In this document: piece after piece, positions 36,639-44,539 of the stretch
Position numbering within the stretch: position 1 is the stretch's first letter
Layout: every line of letters starts with the position of its first letter
Source of the DNA: Crassaminicella profunda
GTDB lineage: Bacteria > Bacillota > Clostridia > Peptostreptococcales > Thermotaleaceae
Assembly: GCF_019884785.1 (NCBI RefSeq)
Contig: NZ_CP082326.1
Span: forward strand, 3,899,355 to 3,963,354
DNA: 64,000 nucleotides
Reading direction: 5' to 3'
Position numbers and translations under genes: made by a program
The notes under the pieces: generated by a model
What the model was told of the DNA's origin: nothing
The model's database searches: none
What the model saw: the letters and a program-made list of their open reading frames with translations, nothing else

Positions 36639-36723
36639 CATTCATATTAAGATGAAATTGTCCATACGGGTTCACATGAGTATCTATTACCAGAGTAAGT
36701 CCTCTTAAATCTTCTTTAGCCAT
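36619..36723 (-). CDS. Possible 34-residue peptide, unknown
   Basis: ATG 36723 is preceded by AAAAGGAAAG at a good distance. The product starts MAKEDLRGLTLVIDTHVNPY and has no membrane segment or leader motif. The stop lies inside the hairpin at 36602-36638, which would then serve as its terminator. It might equally be the start of a gene lost by deletion. No family is recognised. Confidence 0.3.
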   Translation of the reverse strand: MAKEDLRGLTLVIDTHVNPYGQFHLNMNERIPIL

Positions 36724-37068
36724 AATAAATCTTTCCTTTTCATTTGTTTTTTATAATCGTTGTAAGAAACTCTCGCCAGCTTATTTCTTCTTACACTATA
36801 TACAAACGAAATCTGTACACCATTTGTAAACGGGTATATTAAAAAAAATTTCAAAAATCTAAAAGCCCTTAGAGTAATCCAGAAACTTGATTATTGCCTA
36901 AATATATAAAAATTTTTAAACTAATCGATTTCTCAAATTTAGTAAAAAATGGATAAGAATAGAGATGCCGAAAAAAGAAGGAAAATGGCAGAAAATGTAG
37001 AATTCAATTGAACATAAAGATTTTTCTGAACGTTAAGAAAGATTTTGAAAAATAGAAGGAGGAATAGA

Positions 37069-39180
37069 ATGAATTCAATTAAAAGTAAACTAGTACTAAG
37101 TATTTCCATAAGTATCGTATTAATCATAACTACAATTATTGGCGTTGTAGGAGTCAATACACGAAATAATTCAATAGAAAATGCATATAAAGAAACTGAG
37201 TTACAAGGAGCTGTGGCATCAAAAAAAGTACAGCAAGAGTTAGAAACGGGAATGAATATTGCACGAACTTTAGCAAAAAGTTTTGAAGGGCTCAAAAAAA
37301 ATGGGAATGCAGATAGACAAAATATGAATGCCATGTTGAAAAATATATTAAAAGAAAATCCTAATTTTTTAGGCCTATGGACAGTATGGGAACCAAATGC
37401 ATTAGATGAAAAAGATGAGATGTTCAAAAATACAAATAATCATGATGAAACAGGAAGATTTATTCCCTATTGGTACTGGAATGGAAATAATATAGAAAGT
37501 ATTCCTTGTAAAGACTATAATTTATCAGGAACTGGCGATTATTATTTGTTAGCTAAAAAGTCTGGTGAAGAAACAATACTAGAGCCTTTTTCATACGAAA
37601 TAAATGGAAAAAACATATTAATGACTTCACTTGTAGTACCCATTACAATCAATGGGAAAGTCGTGGGAGCTACAGGTGTTGATGTCTCTTTAGAAAAATT
37701 AAAAGAAATCAGTGATAAAATTAACTTATTTGATACAGGTTATGGAGTCATTTTGTCTAATGAAGGAAAATATGTTACCCACAAAAAAGAATCACTCATT
37801 GGAAAAAATGTTTTAGATCTAGATATGGAAAATAAAAAAGAAGTTATAGCAGCAATTAAATCAGGTCAACATTTCCACACTATGGAAAAATCAAAAGATA
37901 ATCATGAGGAAAGTTATATACAATATGTTCCAATAACCATCGGTAAAACAAAGACAGCTTGGTCTGTTGCAACCATTGTACCTGTGAAAGAAGTAACACA
38001 TAAAATAGACAAGTTAATACAAATGCTTATACTAATTAGTTTATTAGGTCTATTGATTTTAATCAGTATTGTTTATGTAATTTCTAAAAAAATAACAGAT
38101 CCAATAAAGGTTTTGTCCAATATTATCAATAGGTTATCAAAATATGATTTATCCTTTGATCAAGATTCAAAAGCTACAAAATATTTAAACAGAAAAGATG
38201 AAATAGGAGCCATCACAAATGCACTAGCAACTATGCAGATGAATTTTATTGATTTAATCAAAAATATATCAGATTTATCACAACAAGTGGCTGCTTCATC
38301 AGAAGAACTCACAGCTACTAGTCAACAGTCAGCTACCGCAGCAGAAGAAATAGGAAGAACTATTGAAGAAATAGCTATGGGCGCTAATGATCAAGCAAAA
38401 AATACAGAAGAAGGCGCAGTGCACATTAATAATTTAGGAGAATTAATAGAAAATGAGCAGCAATTTGTAAATGAACTAAATATATCAACTAAAGAAGTAG
38501 ATCTATTAAAAAATCAAGGTTTTGAAGTTTTAGAAGATCTTGTGAAAAAGACAAAGCAAAGTAATGCAGCGGCTGGTGAAGTAAATGAAGTTATTATCAA
38601 TACCAATGAAAACGCAGAAAAAATAGAAAATGCAAGCCAGATGATTAAAAATATCGCAGAGCAAACAAACTTATTAGCATTAAATGCAGCAATAGAAGCA
38701 GCTAGAGCAGGAGAAGCAGGTAAAGGTTTTGCTGTTGTAGCAGATGAAATAAGAAAGCTAGCAGAACAATCTAATGCATTCACAGAAGAAATTGCTACGA
38801 TTATTGGAGAATTGACAAATAAAACAGAAGATGCAGTAAAAACCATGGAACAGGTAGGAAAAATTGTTGCATCTCAATCAGAAAGCGTGGAACTTACTAA
38901 AGAAAAATTTGAAGGGATTGACCATGCAATTGAAAAAATGAAACACATAATCCAAAATATCACCGCATCTTCAAAGGAAATGCAGGATAAGAAAACGGAA
39001 ATGATAGGAATTATTGAAAATCTCTCTGCCATATCAGAAGAAAATGCAGCAGGAACAGAAGAAGCTTCTGCCTCTGTAGAAGAGCAAACAGCATCTATAG
39101 AAGAAATCGCTAATGCCAGTGAATCATTAGCCAAATTAGCAGAAGAAATGCAAGAAGGAATAACTAAATTTAAATATTAA
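37069..39180 (+). CDS. Methyl-accepting chemotaxis protein with dCACHE sensor
   Basis: This 703-residue receptor has membrane helices at about 8-30 and 325-345 around a double-Cache extracellular domain ([18 protein letters not shown], then [20 protein letters not shown]). A HAMP domain and a signalling hairpin with [20 protein letters not shown] follow. dCACHE receptors usually bind amino acids, amines or carboxylates. ATG 37069 follows AGAAGGAGG; upstream in-frame codons overlap that site. It is single. The sequence between 36900 and 37060 shows a GCCGAAAA that recalls a sigma-D -10, but the spacing to a TAAA is wrong. Confidence 0.94.
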   Translation: MNSIKSKLVLSISISIVLIITTIIGVVGVNTRNNSIENAYKETELQGAVASKKVQQELETGMNIARTLAKSFEGLKKNGNADRQNMNAMLKNILKENPNFLGLWTVWEPNALDEKDEMFKNTNNHDETGRFIPYWYWNGNNIESIPCKDYNLSGTGDYYLLAKKSGEETILEPFSYEINGKNILMTSLVVPITINGKVVGATGVDVSLEKLKEISDKINLFDTGYGVILSNEGKYVTHKKESLIGKNVLDLDMENKKEVIAAIKSGQHFHTMEKSKDNHEESYIQYVPITIGKTKTAWSVATIVPVKEVTHKIDKLIQMLILISLLGLLILISIVYVISKKITDPIKVLSNIINRLSKYDLSFDQDSKATKYLNRKDEIGAITNALATMQMNFIDLIKNISDLSQQVAASSEELTATSQQSATAAEEIGRTIEEIAMGANDQAKNTEEGAVHINNLGELIENEQQFVNELNISTKEVDLLKNQGFEVLEDLVKKTKQSNAAAGEVNEVIINTNENAEKIENASQMIKNIAEQTNLLALNAAIEAARAGEAGKGFAVVADEIRKLAEQSNAFTEEIATIIGELTNKTEDAVKTMEQVGKIVASQSESVELTKEKFEGIDHAIEKMKHIIQNITASSKEMQDKKTEMIGIIENLSAISEENAAGTEEASASVEEQTASIEEIANASESLAKLAEEMQEGITKFKY

Positions 39181-39321
39181 AAGAAAAGATTTATGGGATT
39201 GTAACTAAATCAATAGAGCATAAAAGAACCTTTATTAGAATAAAATATAGTAAGTAAATGAGAAGATAGGAATATGCTGGTGCTCAGCACCAGCTTAAAT
39301 TATATGAAAAGAGGGAAAAAA

Positions 39322-39780
39322 ATGAATACTCCTATCAAATATGTTCATACAAATATCATTGCAAAAGACTGGAAAAAACTATCTGCATTTTATATAGATG
39401 TTTTTAATTGTAAACCTATATACCCTGAAAGAGATCTTTCAGGTAAATGGATAGATAAGATCACTACTATTGACAATGTGAGGATTAAAGGAATTCATCT
39501 TAGTTTACCAGGATATGATAATGGACCAACATTAGAAATCTTTGAGTATATTCCTGACAACCTTAGAAATAACGAATCTCAAATAAATCACCAAGGATTT
39601 GGCCATATTGCTTTTCAAGTAGATTCAGTTAAAGATGTGTTGAACAAGCTAATTAAATATGGTGGAAAGCAATTTGGTGAAATGATTGAGAATGAATATG
39701 AAGGTATTGGAATATTAACAGTTGTATATGCAAAAGACCCTGAAGATAATTTTATCGAAATTCAAAACTGGAGAAAATAA
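39322..39780 (+). CDS. VOC/glyoxalase superfamily protein
   Basis: This 152-residue protein shows two beta-alpha-beta-beta-beta modules: YVHTNIIAKDWKKLSAFYID at the start and GFGHIAFQVDSVKDVLNKL in the second half, ending DPEDNFIEIQNW. The His and Glu positions of the metal site (His near the start, Glu after LEIFEYI, His in FGHIAF, Glu in NFIEIQ) are present. The family includes glyoxalases, dioxygenases and resistance proteins; the substrate here is unknown. ATG 39322 has AGAGGG upstream; earlier in-frame codons lack a ribosome site. It is single. Confidence 0.82.
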   Translation: MNTPIKYVHTNIIAKDWKKLSAFYIDVFNCKPIYPERDLSGKWIDKITTIDNVRIKGIHLSLPGYDNGPTLEIFEYIPDNLRNNESQINHQGFGHIAFQVDSVKDVLNKLIKYGGKQFGEMIENEYEGIGILTVVYAKDPEDNFIEIQNWRK

Positions 39781-39878
39781 AAAACTTCACATATATAATA
39801 TGAAGCCACATCACAAATCTTAGAGACGTTAATATACATTTTTAAGCAAAGTGACACCATGGTAATTCTATTGTATGC

Positions 39879-39906
39879 GTAAAGCCCCTGAATCCAGGAG
39901 CTTTAC
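39879..39906. terminator. Hairpin after the VOC gene
   Basis: GTAAAGCxCCTG pairs with CAGGxGCTTTAC around AATC, one internal mismatch. The T-run is weak, so termination is uncertain. A TGACAC motif resembling the dispersed repeat lies just before it. Confidence 0.5.
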
Positions 39907-40014
39907 TGTTATCTAAGCATATATTTGGAGAATCGTTGGTTCTATATATTTTTTATAGATCTATGAAGTACAAACTTGATATATGAAATTAGTTAGTATC
40001 CCTAAAAATTATTT

Positions 40015-40356
40015 CTATTTCCTATTAAAAATCATTAAAACATCCTTTATCTTTATACCTCCAACACAAAGAAGTATCGTACCATATACAATAGCCCCTG
40101 CTAATATAGATATTAAAGTAGCTATAGTATTACTATTAAGTACTCCACTCAGATAGTTAAATATATAGAATACGGCAAGTGACATACCTATTACAGACAC
40201 TATAGGTTTTATAAAAATATCATTGACTTTAAATTTAATCTTAGTATATTTTTTAATATCTTTATAATTCAATAGTAAAGCAATAAGGTACCCTGTTATT
40301 GTTCCTATAGCTGCAGCTAAAATAAATGCACCATTTAAAAAAGATTTGTTTTTCAT
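40015..40356 (-). pseudogene. C-terminal remnant of a SpoVB/MurJ-like polysaccharide flippase
   Basis: The 113-residue product starts at ATG 40356 behind GGAGATC and has about three to four membrane helices. AAAIGTITGYLIALLLNY and the C-terminal VVSVIGMSLAVFYIF-like stretch match the last quarter of oligosaccharide flippases such as SpoVB, which are normally around 500 residues. The first three quarters are missing, and no matching sequence lies upstream. It is therefore most likely a deletion remnant, though it could still be translated. Confidence 0.65.
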
Positions 40357-40482
40357 ATAGATCTCCATTTGATTTATTTAAATTTCTACCAAAATATAAT
40401 TTCCAATATAATACATACACAAGTATATAGATAATATTTTGGAAAATCAAGGAATATACTTACAATTCACGTAAAAAAAGGT

Positions 40483-40516
40483 GATGACATAATAAATGTC
40501 ATGTACTGCAAAGTAA
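40483..40516 (+). repeat. Dispersed repeat copy 2
   Basis: Aligns without gaps to copy 1 (36559-36592). Its left half forms a perfect ATGACAT/ATGTCAT hairpin with a 5-base loop. Confidence 0.55.
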
Positions 40517-40567
40517 GTGGCTAAAATATTCAAACTCAATGGGACACAATAGCAAATATAGTTACAT

Positions 40568-40593
40568 AAAAAGCTCCTAGATTGGAGCTTTTT
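40568..40593 (+). terminator. Orphan terminator hairpin
   Basis: AAAAAGCTCC/GGAGCTTTTT with a 6-base loop, T-run on both strands. It has no annotated gene upstream on the plus strand; it follows repeat copy 2 by 52 bases. Confidence 0.75.
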
Positions 40594-40695
40594 AACTATA
40601 CTTCAAATTGTAAAATTATCTATATCCCTGGAATATATAATTATGTTGTATAAGAGATCATTCTTCTAGAAAACGAAACTTTAATACAAAAAAAT

Positions 40696-40731
40696 AATGC
40701 CCTCATCCAAAGAATAGGGCATTGTTTTTTT
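40696..40731. terminator. Bidirectional terminator of the ferredoxin gene
   Basis: AATGCCCT/AGGGCATT with a 12-base loop and runs of T on both strands, 15 bases past the ferredoxin stop. Confidence 0.88.
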
Positions 40732-40746
40732 ATGTATTCGTTTAAA

Positions 40747-40917
40747 TTACTCTGCAACTGGTGCATCTACAGGACAAATATTTGCACAGGCACCACAGTC
40801 AATACATGCTCCTGCATCAACTACATATTTGTCATCTCCAGCGCTGATTGCACTTACTGGACATTCTGGTTCACAAGCTCCACAACTAATACAAGCATCT
40901 TTAATTACATAAGCCAT
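40747..40917 (-). CDS. 2[4Fe-4S] ferredoxin
   Basis: This 56-residue clostridial-type ferredoxin has the two motifs CISCGACEPECP and CIDCGACANICP, giving eight cluster-binding cysteines. It is a low-potential electron carrier for enzymes such as pyruvate:ferredoxin oxidoreductase and hydrogenase. ATG 40917 follows AGGAGG at a good distance. It is a single-gene unit. It is too short for usual ORF cut-offs but is certain by its motifs. Confidence 0.97.
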   Translation of the reverse strand: MAYVIKDACISCGACEPECPVSAISAGDDKYVVDAGACIDCGACANICPVDAPVAE

Positions 40918-41331
40918 AATAAAATCCTCCTATAAAATTTATTTTCATTAAGTATTTACGTTATCTTTAACTGGATTATATCGTAACAAAATATAAGTAT
41001 AAGAACAACAAAAAAATAAAAATAATTGTCTAAAAGTGCAGATATATAATGATTATCACTATATAGTTATTGAGAAAAAGAGAATGTCTATAAATGTGAG
41101 CGTACTTGTTAAGCCAATAGAATAATAGCTGTCATAGAGTACAAAGTAGATTCTAACTATTGTAAGTTGTTATGTATCTGAATAAACATTCAGTTATATA
41201 ACAAAACTTCTAAATCAAATCCAGGATATTAGAATCTATGATAATTAAAGTAGAATATCATAGAAGTTCATGATAATATTTTACAAAAATGTTATTATAA
41301 TACTTAGTCCATATAAAAAGGAGTGATTAAA
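40918..41331. other. 414-base intergenic stretch upstream of the LRR gene
   Basis: It contains the ferredoxin promoter side, the degenerate repeat copy 3 (41122-41149) and AT-rich sequence before the LRR ribosome site. No gene or clear promoter box is seen. Confidence 0.5.
41122..41149 (+). repeat. Dispersed repeat copy 3 (degenerate)
   Basis: TGTCAT, TAC and AAAGTA of copy 2 are kept in order with a 1-base shift. Identity is lower than between copies 1 and 2. Confidence 0.35.
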
Positions 41332-42798
41332 TTGAAAAAGAATACAGAAAGAATATTTTTATGCACAGTTTTATTTATGATTTTATTAACGATAGTACTT
41401 GTACCTGTGAATCAAACCTATGCATCAAGTGATCACAGTGTAAATAGCATACAGGCAGTAAGCGTAAATCATAAATTTACTGACAAGGATTCAATGTTCG
41501 TCAGTGCTAATAACACAAATATAGTTATAGACTTTGCTGATAAAAATTTAGAAAATATCATTAGAGATACTATAAGTAAACCAGAAGGACAAATATATAG
41601 TAATGATGTAAAAAATATAGAATATTTATATGCTGCAAGATCCAATATTTCAAATTTAAAAGGTATTGAACATCTTGTTAGCTTAAAACAATTAGACTTA
41701 TTTGAAAATAGCATTACAGATATATCCTCACTTAATCAATTAGTTAATTTAAAAAATTTAAACTTATCTTTCAATGAAATTACAGATATAACGCCTTTAT
41801 CAACACTTACTCAATTAAAAGATTTGAATTTGTACTATAATGAAATAAATAGTATAGAATCAATTAGTAGTCTTATTAATTTAAAAAAATTAGATTTATC
41901 TTCCAATAAAATTACAGATATAACACCTTTATCATTACTTACTCAATTAGAAGATTTGAATTTGTACTATAATGAAATAGATAGTATAGAACCAATTAGT
42001 AATCTTATTAATCTAGAAAAATTAAACTTATCTGCCAGTAAAATTACAAATTTATCCTATCTTAACAAATTAGTTAATTTAAAAAAATTAAACTTATCTT
42101 ATAATAAAATTACAAATCTAACTCCTCTATCATTACTTACTCAATTAAAGGATTTAGATTTGAACCATACTGAAATAAATAGTGTAAAGTTAATTAGTCG
42201 TTTTATTAATTTAAAAAAATTAGACTTATCTTCCAATAAAATTACAGATATCACACCTTTATCAACACTTACGCAATTAGAAGATTTGGATTTGAGCCAT
42301 AATGAAATAGATAATATAGCATCCGTTAGTAATCTTGTTCATTTAAAAAATTTATCCTTAAGTGCAAATAAGATTACAGATATAGCTCCTTTATCGTCAC
42401 TTAACGAATTAGAAGATCTATGTTTGTACGATAATAAAATAGGTAATATAGAACCCCTTAGTAATCTTGTTCATTTAAGAACTTTAGAATCAGGCCAAAA
42501 TAAGATTACAGATATAACTCCTTTATCGTCACTTACTCAATTAGAAACCTTAGATTTAGATTACAATGAACTAAATAGCATAGAACCAATTAGTAATCTT
42601 GTCAATTTGAAGGCTCTACTTTTATATCAATCTAACATTACAGATATAGATCCTTTATCAACACTTACTCAATTAGAAGTCTTAGATTTACGTTGCAATG
42701 AACTAAATAGTATAGATCCAATTAAAAGTCTTGTTCATTTGGAGTGTCTCAGTTTAAGTGAAACTAACATTACAGATATAACCCCTTACATCAATTAA
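41332..42798 (+). CDS. Secreted leucine-rich-repeat protein, internalin-like
   Basis: The 488-residue product has a signal peptide (about 1-30, ending NQTYA), a linker, and about seventeen to eighteen 22-residue LRRs of the internalin type (LxxLxxLxLxxNxIxDIxPL) from about residue 95 to the end. Two repeat types alternate, giving a 44-residue (132-base) super-repeat. The protein stops abruptly within a repeat (NITDITPYIN) and has no cap domain, LPxTG, SLH or cell-wall-binding module. It may therefore be released or truncated. TTG 41332 is the likely start, eight bases from AAGGAG. Such LRR proteins bind proteins or glycans. Confidence 0.85.
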   Translation: MKKNTERIFLCTVLFMILLTIVLVPVNQTYASSDHSVNSIQAVSVNHKFTDKDSMFVSANNTNIVIDFADKNLENIIRDTISKPEGQIYSNDVKNIEYLYAARSNISNLKGIEHLVSLKQLDLFENSITDISSLNQLVNLKNLNLSFNEITDITPLSTLTQLKDLNLYYNEINSIESISSLINLKKLDLSSNKITDITPLSLLTQLEDLNLYYNEIDSIEPISNLINLEKLNLSASKITNLSYLNKLVNLKKLNLSYNKITNLTPLSLLTQLKDLDLNHTEINSVKLISRFINLKKLDLSSNKITDITPLSTLTQLEDLDLSHNEIDNIASVSNLVHLKNLSLSANKITDIAPLSSLNELEDLCLYDNKIGNIEPLSNLVHLRTLESGQNKITDITPLSSLTQLETLDLDYNELNSIEPISNLVNLKALLLYQSNITDIDPLSTLTQLEVLDLRCNELNSIDPIKSLVHLECLSLSETNITDITPYIN

Positions 42799-42947
42799 AA
42801 ATCAAGATATAACTTATTAATAATTCTTTTGAATTACAATAATCAGTTTTATTGGAATTCAAATCCATCAAAAACAGATATTATAACATTCCCCCTCAAT
42901 GCACTACTCCCATAAATTCTGTTAAATTAAAACAAAAACATAAAAAA

Positions 42948-42986
42948 ACAACTCTTTTACTGATCTTAATAGAGTTGTCTTTTTTA
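42948..42986 (+). terminator. Terminator downstream of the LRR gene
   Basis: ACAACTCT/AGAGTTGT with a 15-base loop, then CTTTTTT, about 150 bases after the stop. Confidence 0.82.
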
Positions 42987-43057
42987 CTCTGTATTTAATT
43001 GCAAATCATTCATACTCTGGTGGACTCACCCCTTTTATCTAAATTTCTTTAAGTTGT

Positions 43058-43306
43058 TTGATTTTTAAAATCTTAGAAATTCTAGTTTCTTTAATCATCT
43101 CCCTTTCTTTTGTATATTTTATATGTACCCACAAAAGTTATGTTAAAACAGGTTTTTATAAAAAATATAGATTGCTACTATGCAATAAAAATAACATTGT
43201 GATACTTTCGACTTATAACTACATGAAATTATATCCAATATATATAAATAATGTTAAAATAAGAGAAGTTGATTTATGTATTAATAAAATAGTTAATAAA
43301 AAATGA
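43058..43306 (+). CDS. Possible small membrane protein, unknown
   Basis: The 82-residue reading has one N-terminal membrane helix (about 5-25), then a basic, Tyr- and Asn-rich domain (YRLLLCNKNNIVILSTYNYM). The start would be a TTG with a poor ribosome site, so either the start is elsewhere or the gene is decayed. It lies 15 bases before the next small membrane gene and shares its orientation and general shape, which favours a real unit. Confidence 0.45.
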   Translation: MIFKILEILVSLIISLSFVYFICTHKSYVKTGFYKKYRLLLCNKNNIVILSTYNYMKLYPIYINNVKIREVDLCINKIVNKK

Positions 43307-43321
43307 TTAGGAGGAGTGTTT

Positions 43322-43555
43322 ATGCCACCAAGTTTTTATAACGCTATGATTGTTTTATTCTGCGGATTATGTATGTTTGTTCTTCTGATACTAATACTGA
43401 TGTACAAAAAAGGACATAAAAAAATTATAGAGGACACCACAAAACAATTTGAAGAAATAGTAGGAAAATCAAAGATTGTATCAGAAGAAGATAAAACAAT
43501 AAAAAAAGAAATACTAGAGTGTTTAGAAAGAATAAACGACAAATTATCTAAATAA
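43322..43555 (+). CDS. Small single-helix membrane protein with a coiled-coil tail (first of a pair)
   Basis: The 77-residue protein has an N-terminal membrane helix (about 6-28), then KKGHKK and a helical tail ending TIKKEILECLERINDKLSK. ATG 43322 has AGGAGG seven bases upstream. The ending resembles that of the next gene's product (FKKEILNQLKNIETRI), so they are probably paralogues. The overall shape recalls BhlA/UviB holin-like and DUF4083 proteins, but no clear family match is evident from reading. Confidence 0.65.
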   Translation: MPPSFYNAMIVLFCGLCMFVLLILILMYKKGHKKIIEDTTKQFEEIVGKSKIVSEEDKTIKKEILECLERINDKLSK

Positions 43556-43590
43556 CTAAAATACTCAACTTAAAGAAAGGAGTAAAGTTT

Positions 43591-43848
43591 ATGTTTTCAA
43601 TAGATATACTAGATTTTGATACTATTATGTTGTGTATATTAACATTTGTATTTATAGTTACTATTGTTCCAGCCATATTAATACAGAGAAAATCGCTTAA
43701 AGATTCTATAAAGAAAACAACCCAAACATCCACTATTTTATTTGAGGCGATTCAGAAAAATAAGGAAAACGATTTAGCTTTTAAAAAAGAGATTTTAAAT
43801 CAGTTAAAAAATATAGAAACTAGGATTGATCACATAACAAAACATTAG
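43591..43848 (+). CDS. Small single-helix membrane protein with a coiled-coil tail (second of a pair)
   Basis: The 85-residue protein has a membrane helix at about 10-30, a basic stretch QRKSLKDSIKKT, and a C-terminal helix with FKKEILNQLKNIETRIDH. AAAGGAG precedes the ATG. It follows its likely paralogue by 35 bases in the same direction. The function is unknown; a holin-like or toxin-like membrane role is only a guess from size and topology. Confidence 0.65.
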   Translation: MFSIDILDFDTIMLCILTFVFIVTIVPAILIQRKSLKDSIKKTTQTSTILFEAIQKNKENDLAFKKEILNQLKNIETRIDHITKH

Positions 43849-43949
43849 CAGACATCTTTTCACTGGATGAAAACACCATCTACGAAGTGAGACTAGAAGG
43901 GACCAGTTTAGATACATCGCTAATCCGAAATGTTAATATAAAATTTTAA
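43845..43949 (+). pseudogene. Open fragment of a lost gene
   Basis: A 34-codon reading with normal protein-like composition (TIYEVRLEGTSLDTS) begins inside the stop of the previous gene, has no start codon, and ends in TAA. It looks like the 3' end of a deleted gene. No family is recognised. Confidence 0.4.
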
Positions 43950-44010
43950 GTAATCTCAGTGCAACACAATGCAAGGGCGTGGTGAAAAACTCAATATTTT
44001 AAGCTAAAAT

Positions 44011-44043
44011 AAGAATTAGATTTTATCTAGTTCTTATTTTTTT
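44011..44043 (+). terminator. Terminator hairpin before the transposase fragment
   Basis: AAGAATTAGAT/ATCTAGTTCTT (one G-T) with a 3-base loop, then a run of eight T. Confidence 0.85.
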
Positions 44044-44059
44044 ACCTAGGAATGACAGA

Positions 44060-44320
44060 ATGCTAAGAAAAAACACAAAGAAAGAATTTAAAACATGTGC
44101 CTGCAATCTCGATAAATTAGTCGTGCAAAATCACTTACTTAGGAAGATTTATGCAAGAATCGATTTTTCGTTTATCTACGATAAAGTAAAAAAATTGTAT
44201 TCATCTACTGGAAGACCTTCTATAGATCCAGTAGTTTTAGTAAAGATAATGCTTTTAGCCGCTCTATATAACATAAATTCTGAAAGAAAGTTAAATGTAA
44301 TTGCTTTAGAAAACTACTAG
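44060..44320 (+). pseudogene. Transposase fragment (IS1182/IS5-like, DUF772 N-terminal part)
   Basis: The 86-residue reading contains VQNHLLRKIYARIDFSFIYD and STGRPSIDPVVLVKIMLLAA, the DUF772 domain that opens IS1182-type transposases (full length about 450-550). A stop at 44320 ends it, and the catalytic DDE region is absent downstream. It is a degraded insertion sequence; the ends cannot be placed. Confidence 0.8.
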
Positions 44321-44460
44321 TTTTTCAAAGCCTAGATTGATTATCTCAAAAATGGGGATTAAATACGAGGTACGTATGGTTTACCGTGTACCAATACAAA
44401 GAGCCATTTCAGGAAACTTTTTGAATGTAATATTTACATCGATAATCCTGGGATAACTAT

Positions 44461-44532
44461 AATAAACCACAAACTTATTTCCTTTAAATGTAAATAAATT
44501 TGCGGTTTATCTGTTTAGAAATTAATTTTTAA
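44461..44532 (-). repeat. 72-bp direct repeat, copy A (structured 3' element)
   Basis: Matches 52316-52387 at 67 of 72 positions in the same orientation. Positions 44462-44510 or so form a 19-bp stem with an 11-base loop. It begins directly after the stop region of the SLH gene on the minus strand. The mismatches in the stem are all G-U pairs in minus-strand RNA. Confidence 0.85.
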
Positions 44533-44539
44533 ATAACTG

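Larger units (their letters stand above)
36358..37068. other. 711-base intergenic stretch between divergent sensor genes
   Basis: It contains one copy of the dispersed 34-base repeat (36559-36592), a hairpin at 36602-36638, a possible 34-codon ORF on the minus strand (36619-36723), and an inverted repeat GTAAGAA/TTCTTAC near 36762-36795. The rest is AT-rich upstream sequence for the genes at 36357 and 37069. I find no clear promoter. Confidence 0.5.
40369..40746. other. 378-base intergenic stretch with repeat copy 2 and two hairpins
   Basis: It contains the 34-base repeat at 40483-40516, a terminator hairpin at 40568-40593 and the bidirectional hairpin at 40696-40731. No gene is seen. Confidence 0.6.

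Noticed and set aside
36930-37000. GCCGAAAA box upstream of the second chemoreceptor, resembling a sigma-D (flagellar) -10
   Set aside because: The nearest TAAA is 20 bases away instead of about 15, so the pair does not fit the consensus.
41700-42790. Regular DNA periodicity that could be mistaken for a CRISPR-like array
   Set aside because: The period is 66/132 bp, codes for leucine-rich repeats in one frame throughout, and has no unique spacers.
44321-44460. Continuation of the transposase after its stop
   Set aside because: No frame gives a recognisable DDE region; only scattered short open pieces remain.
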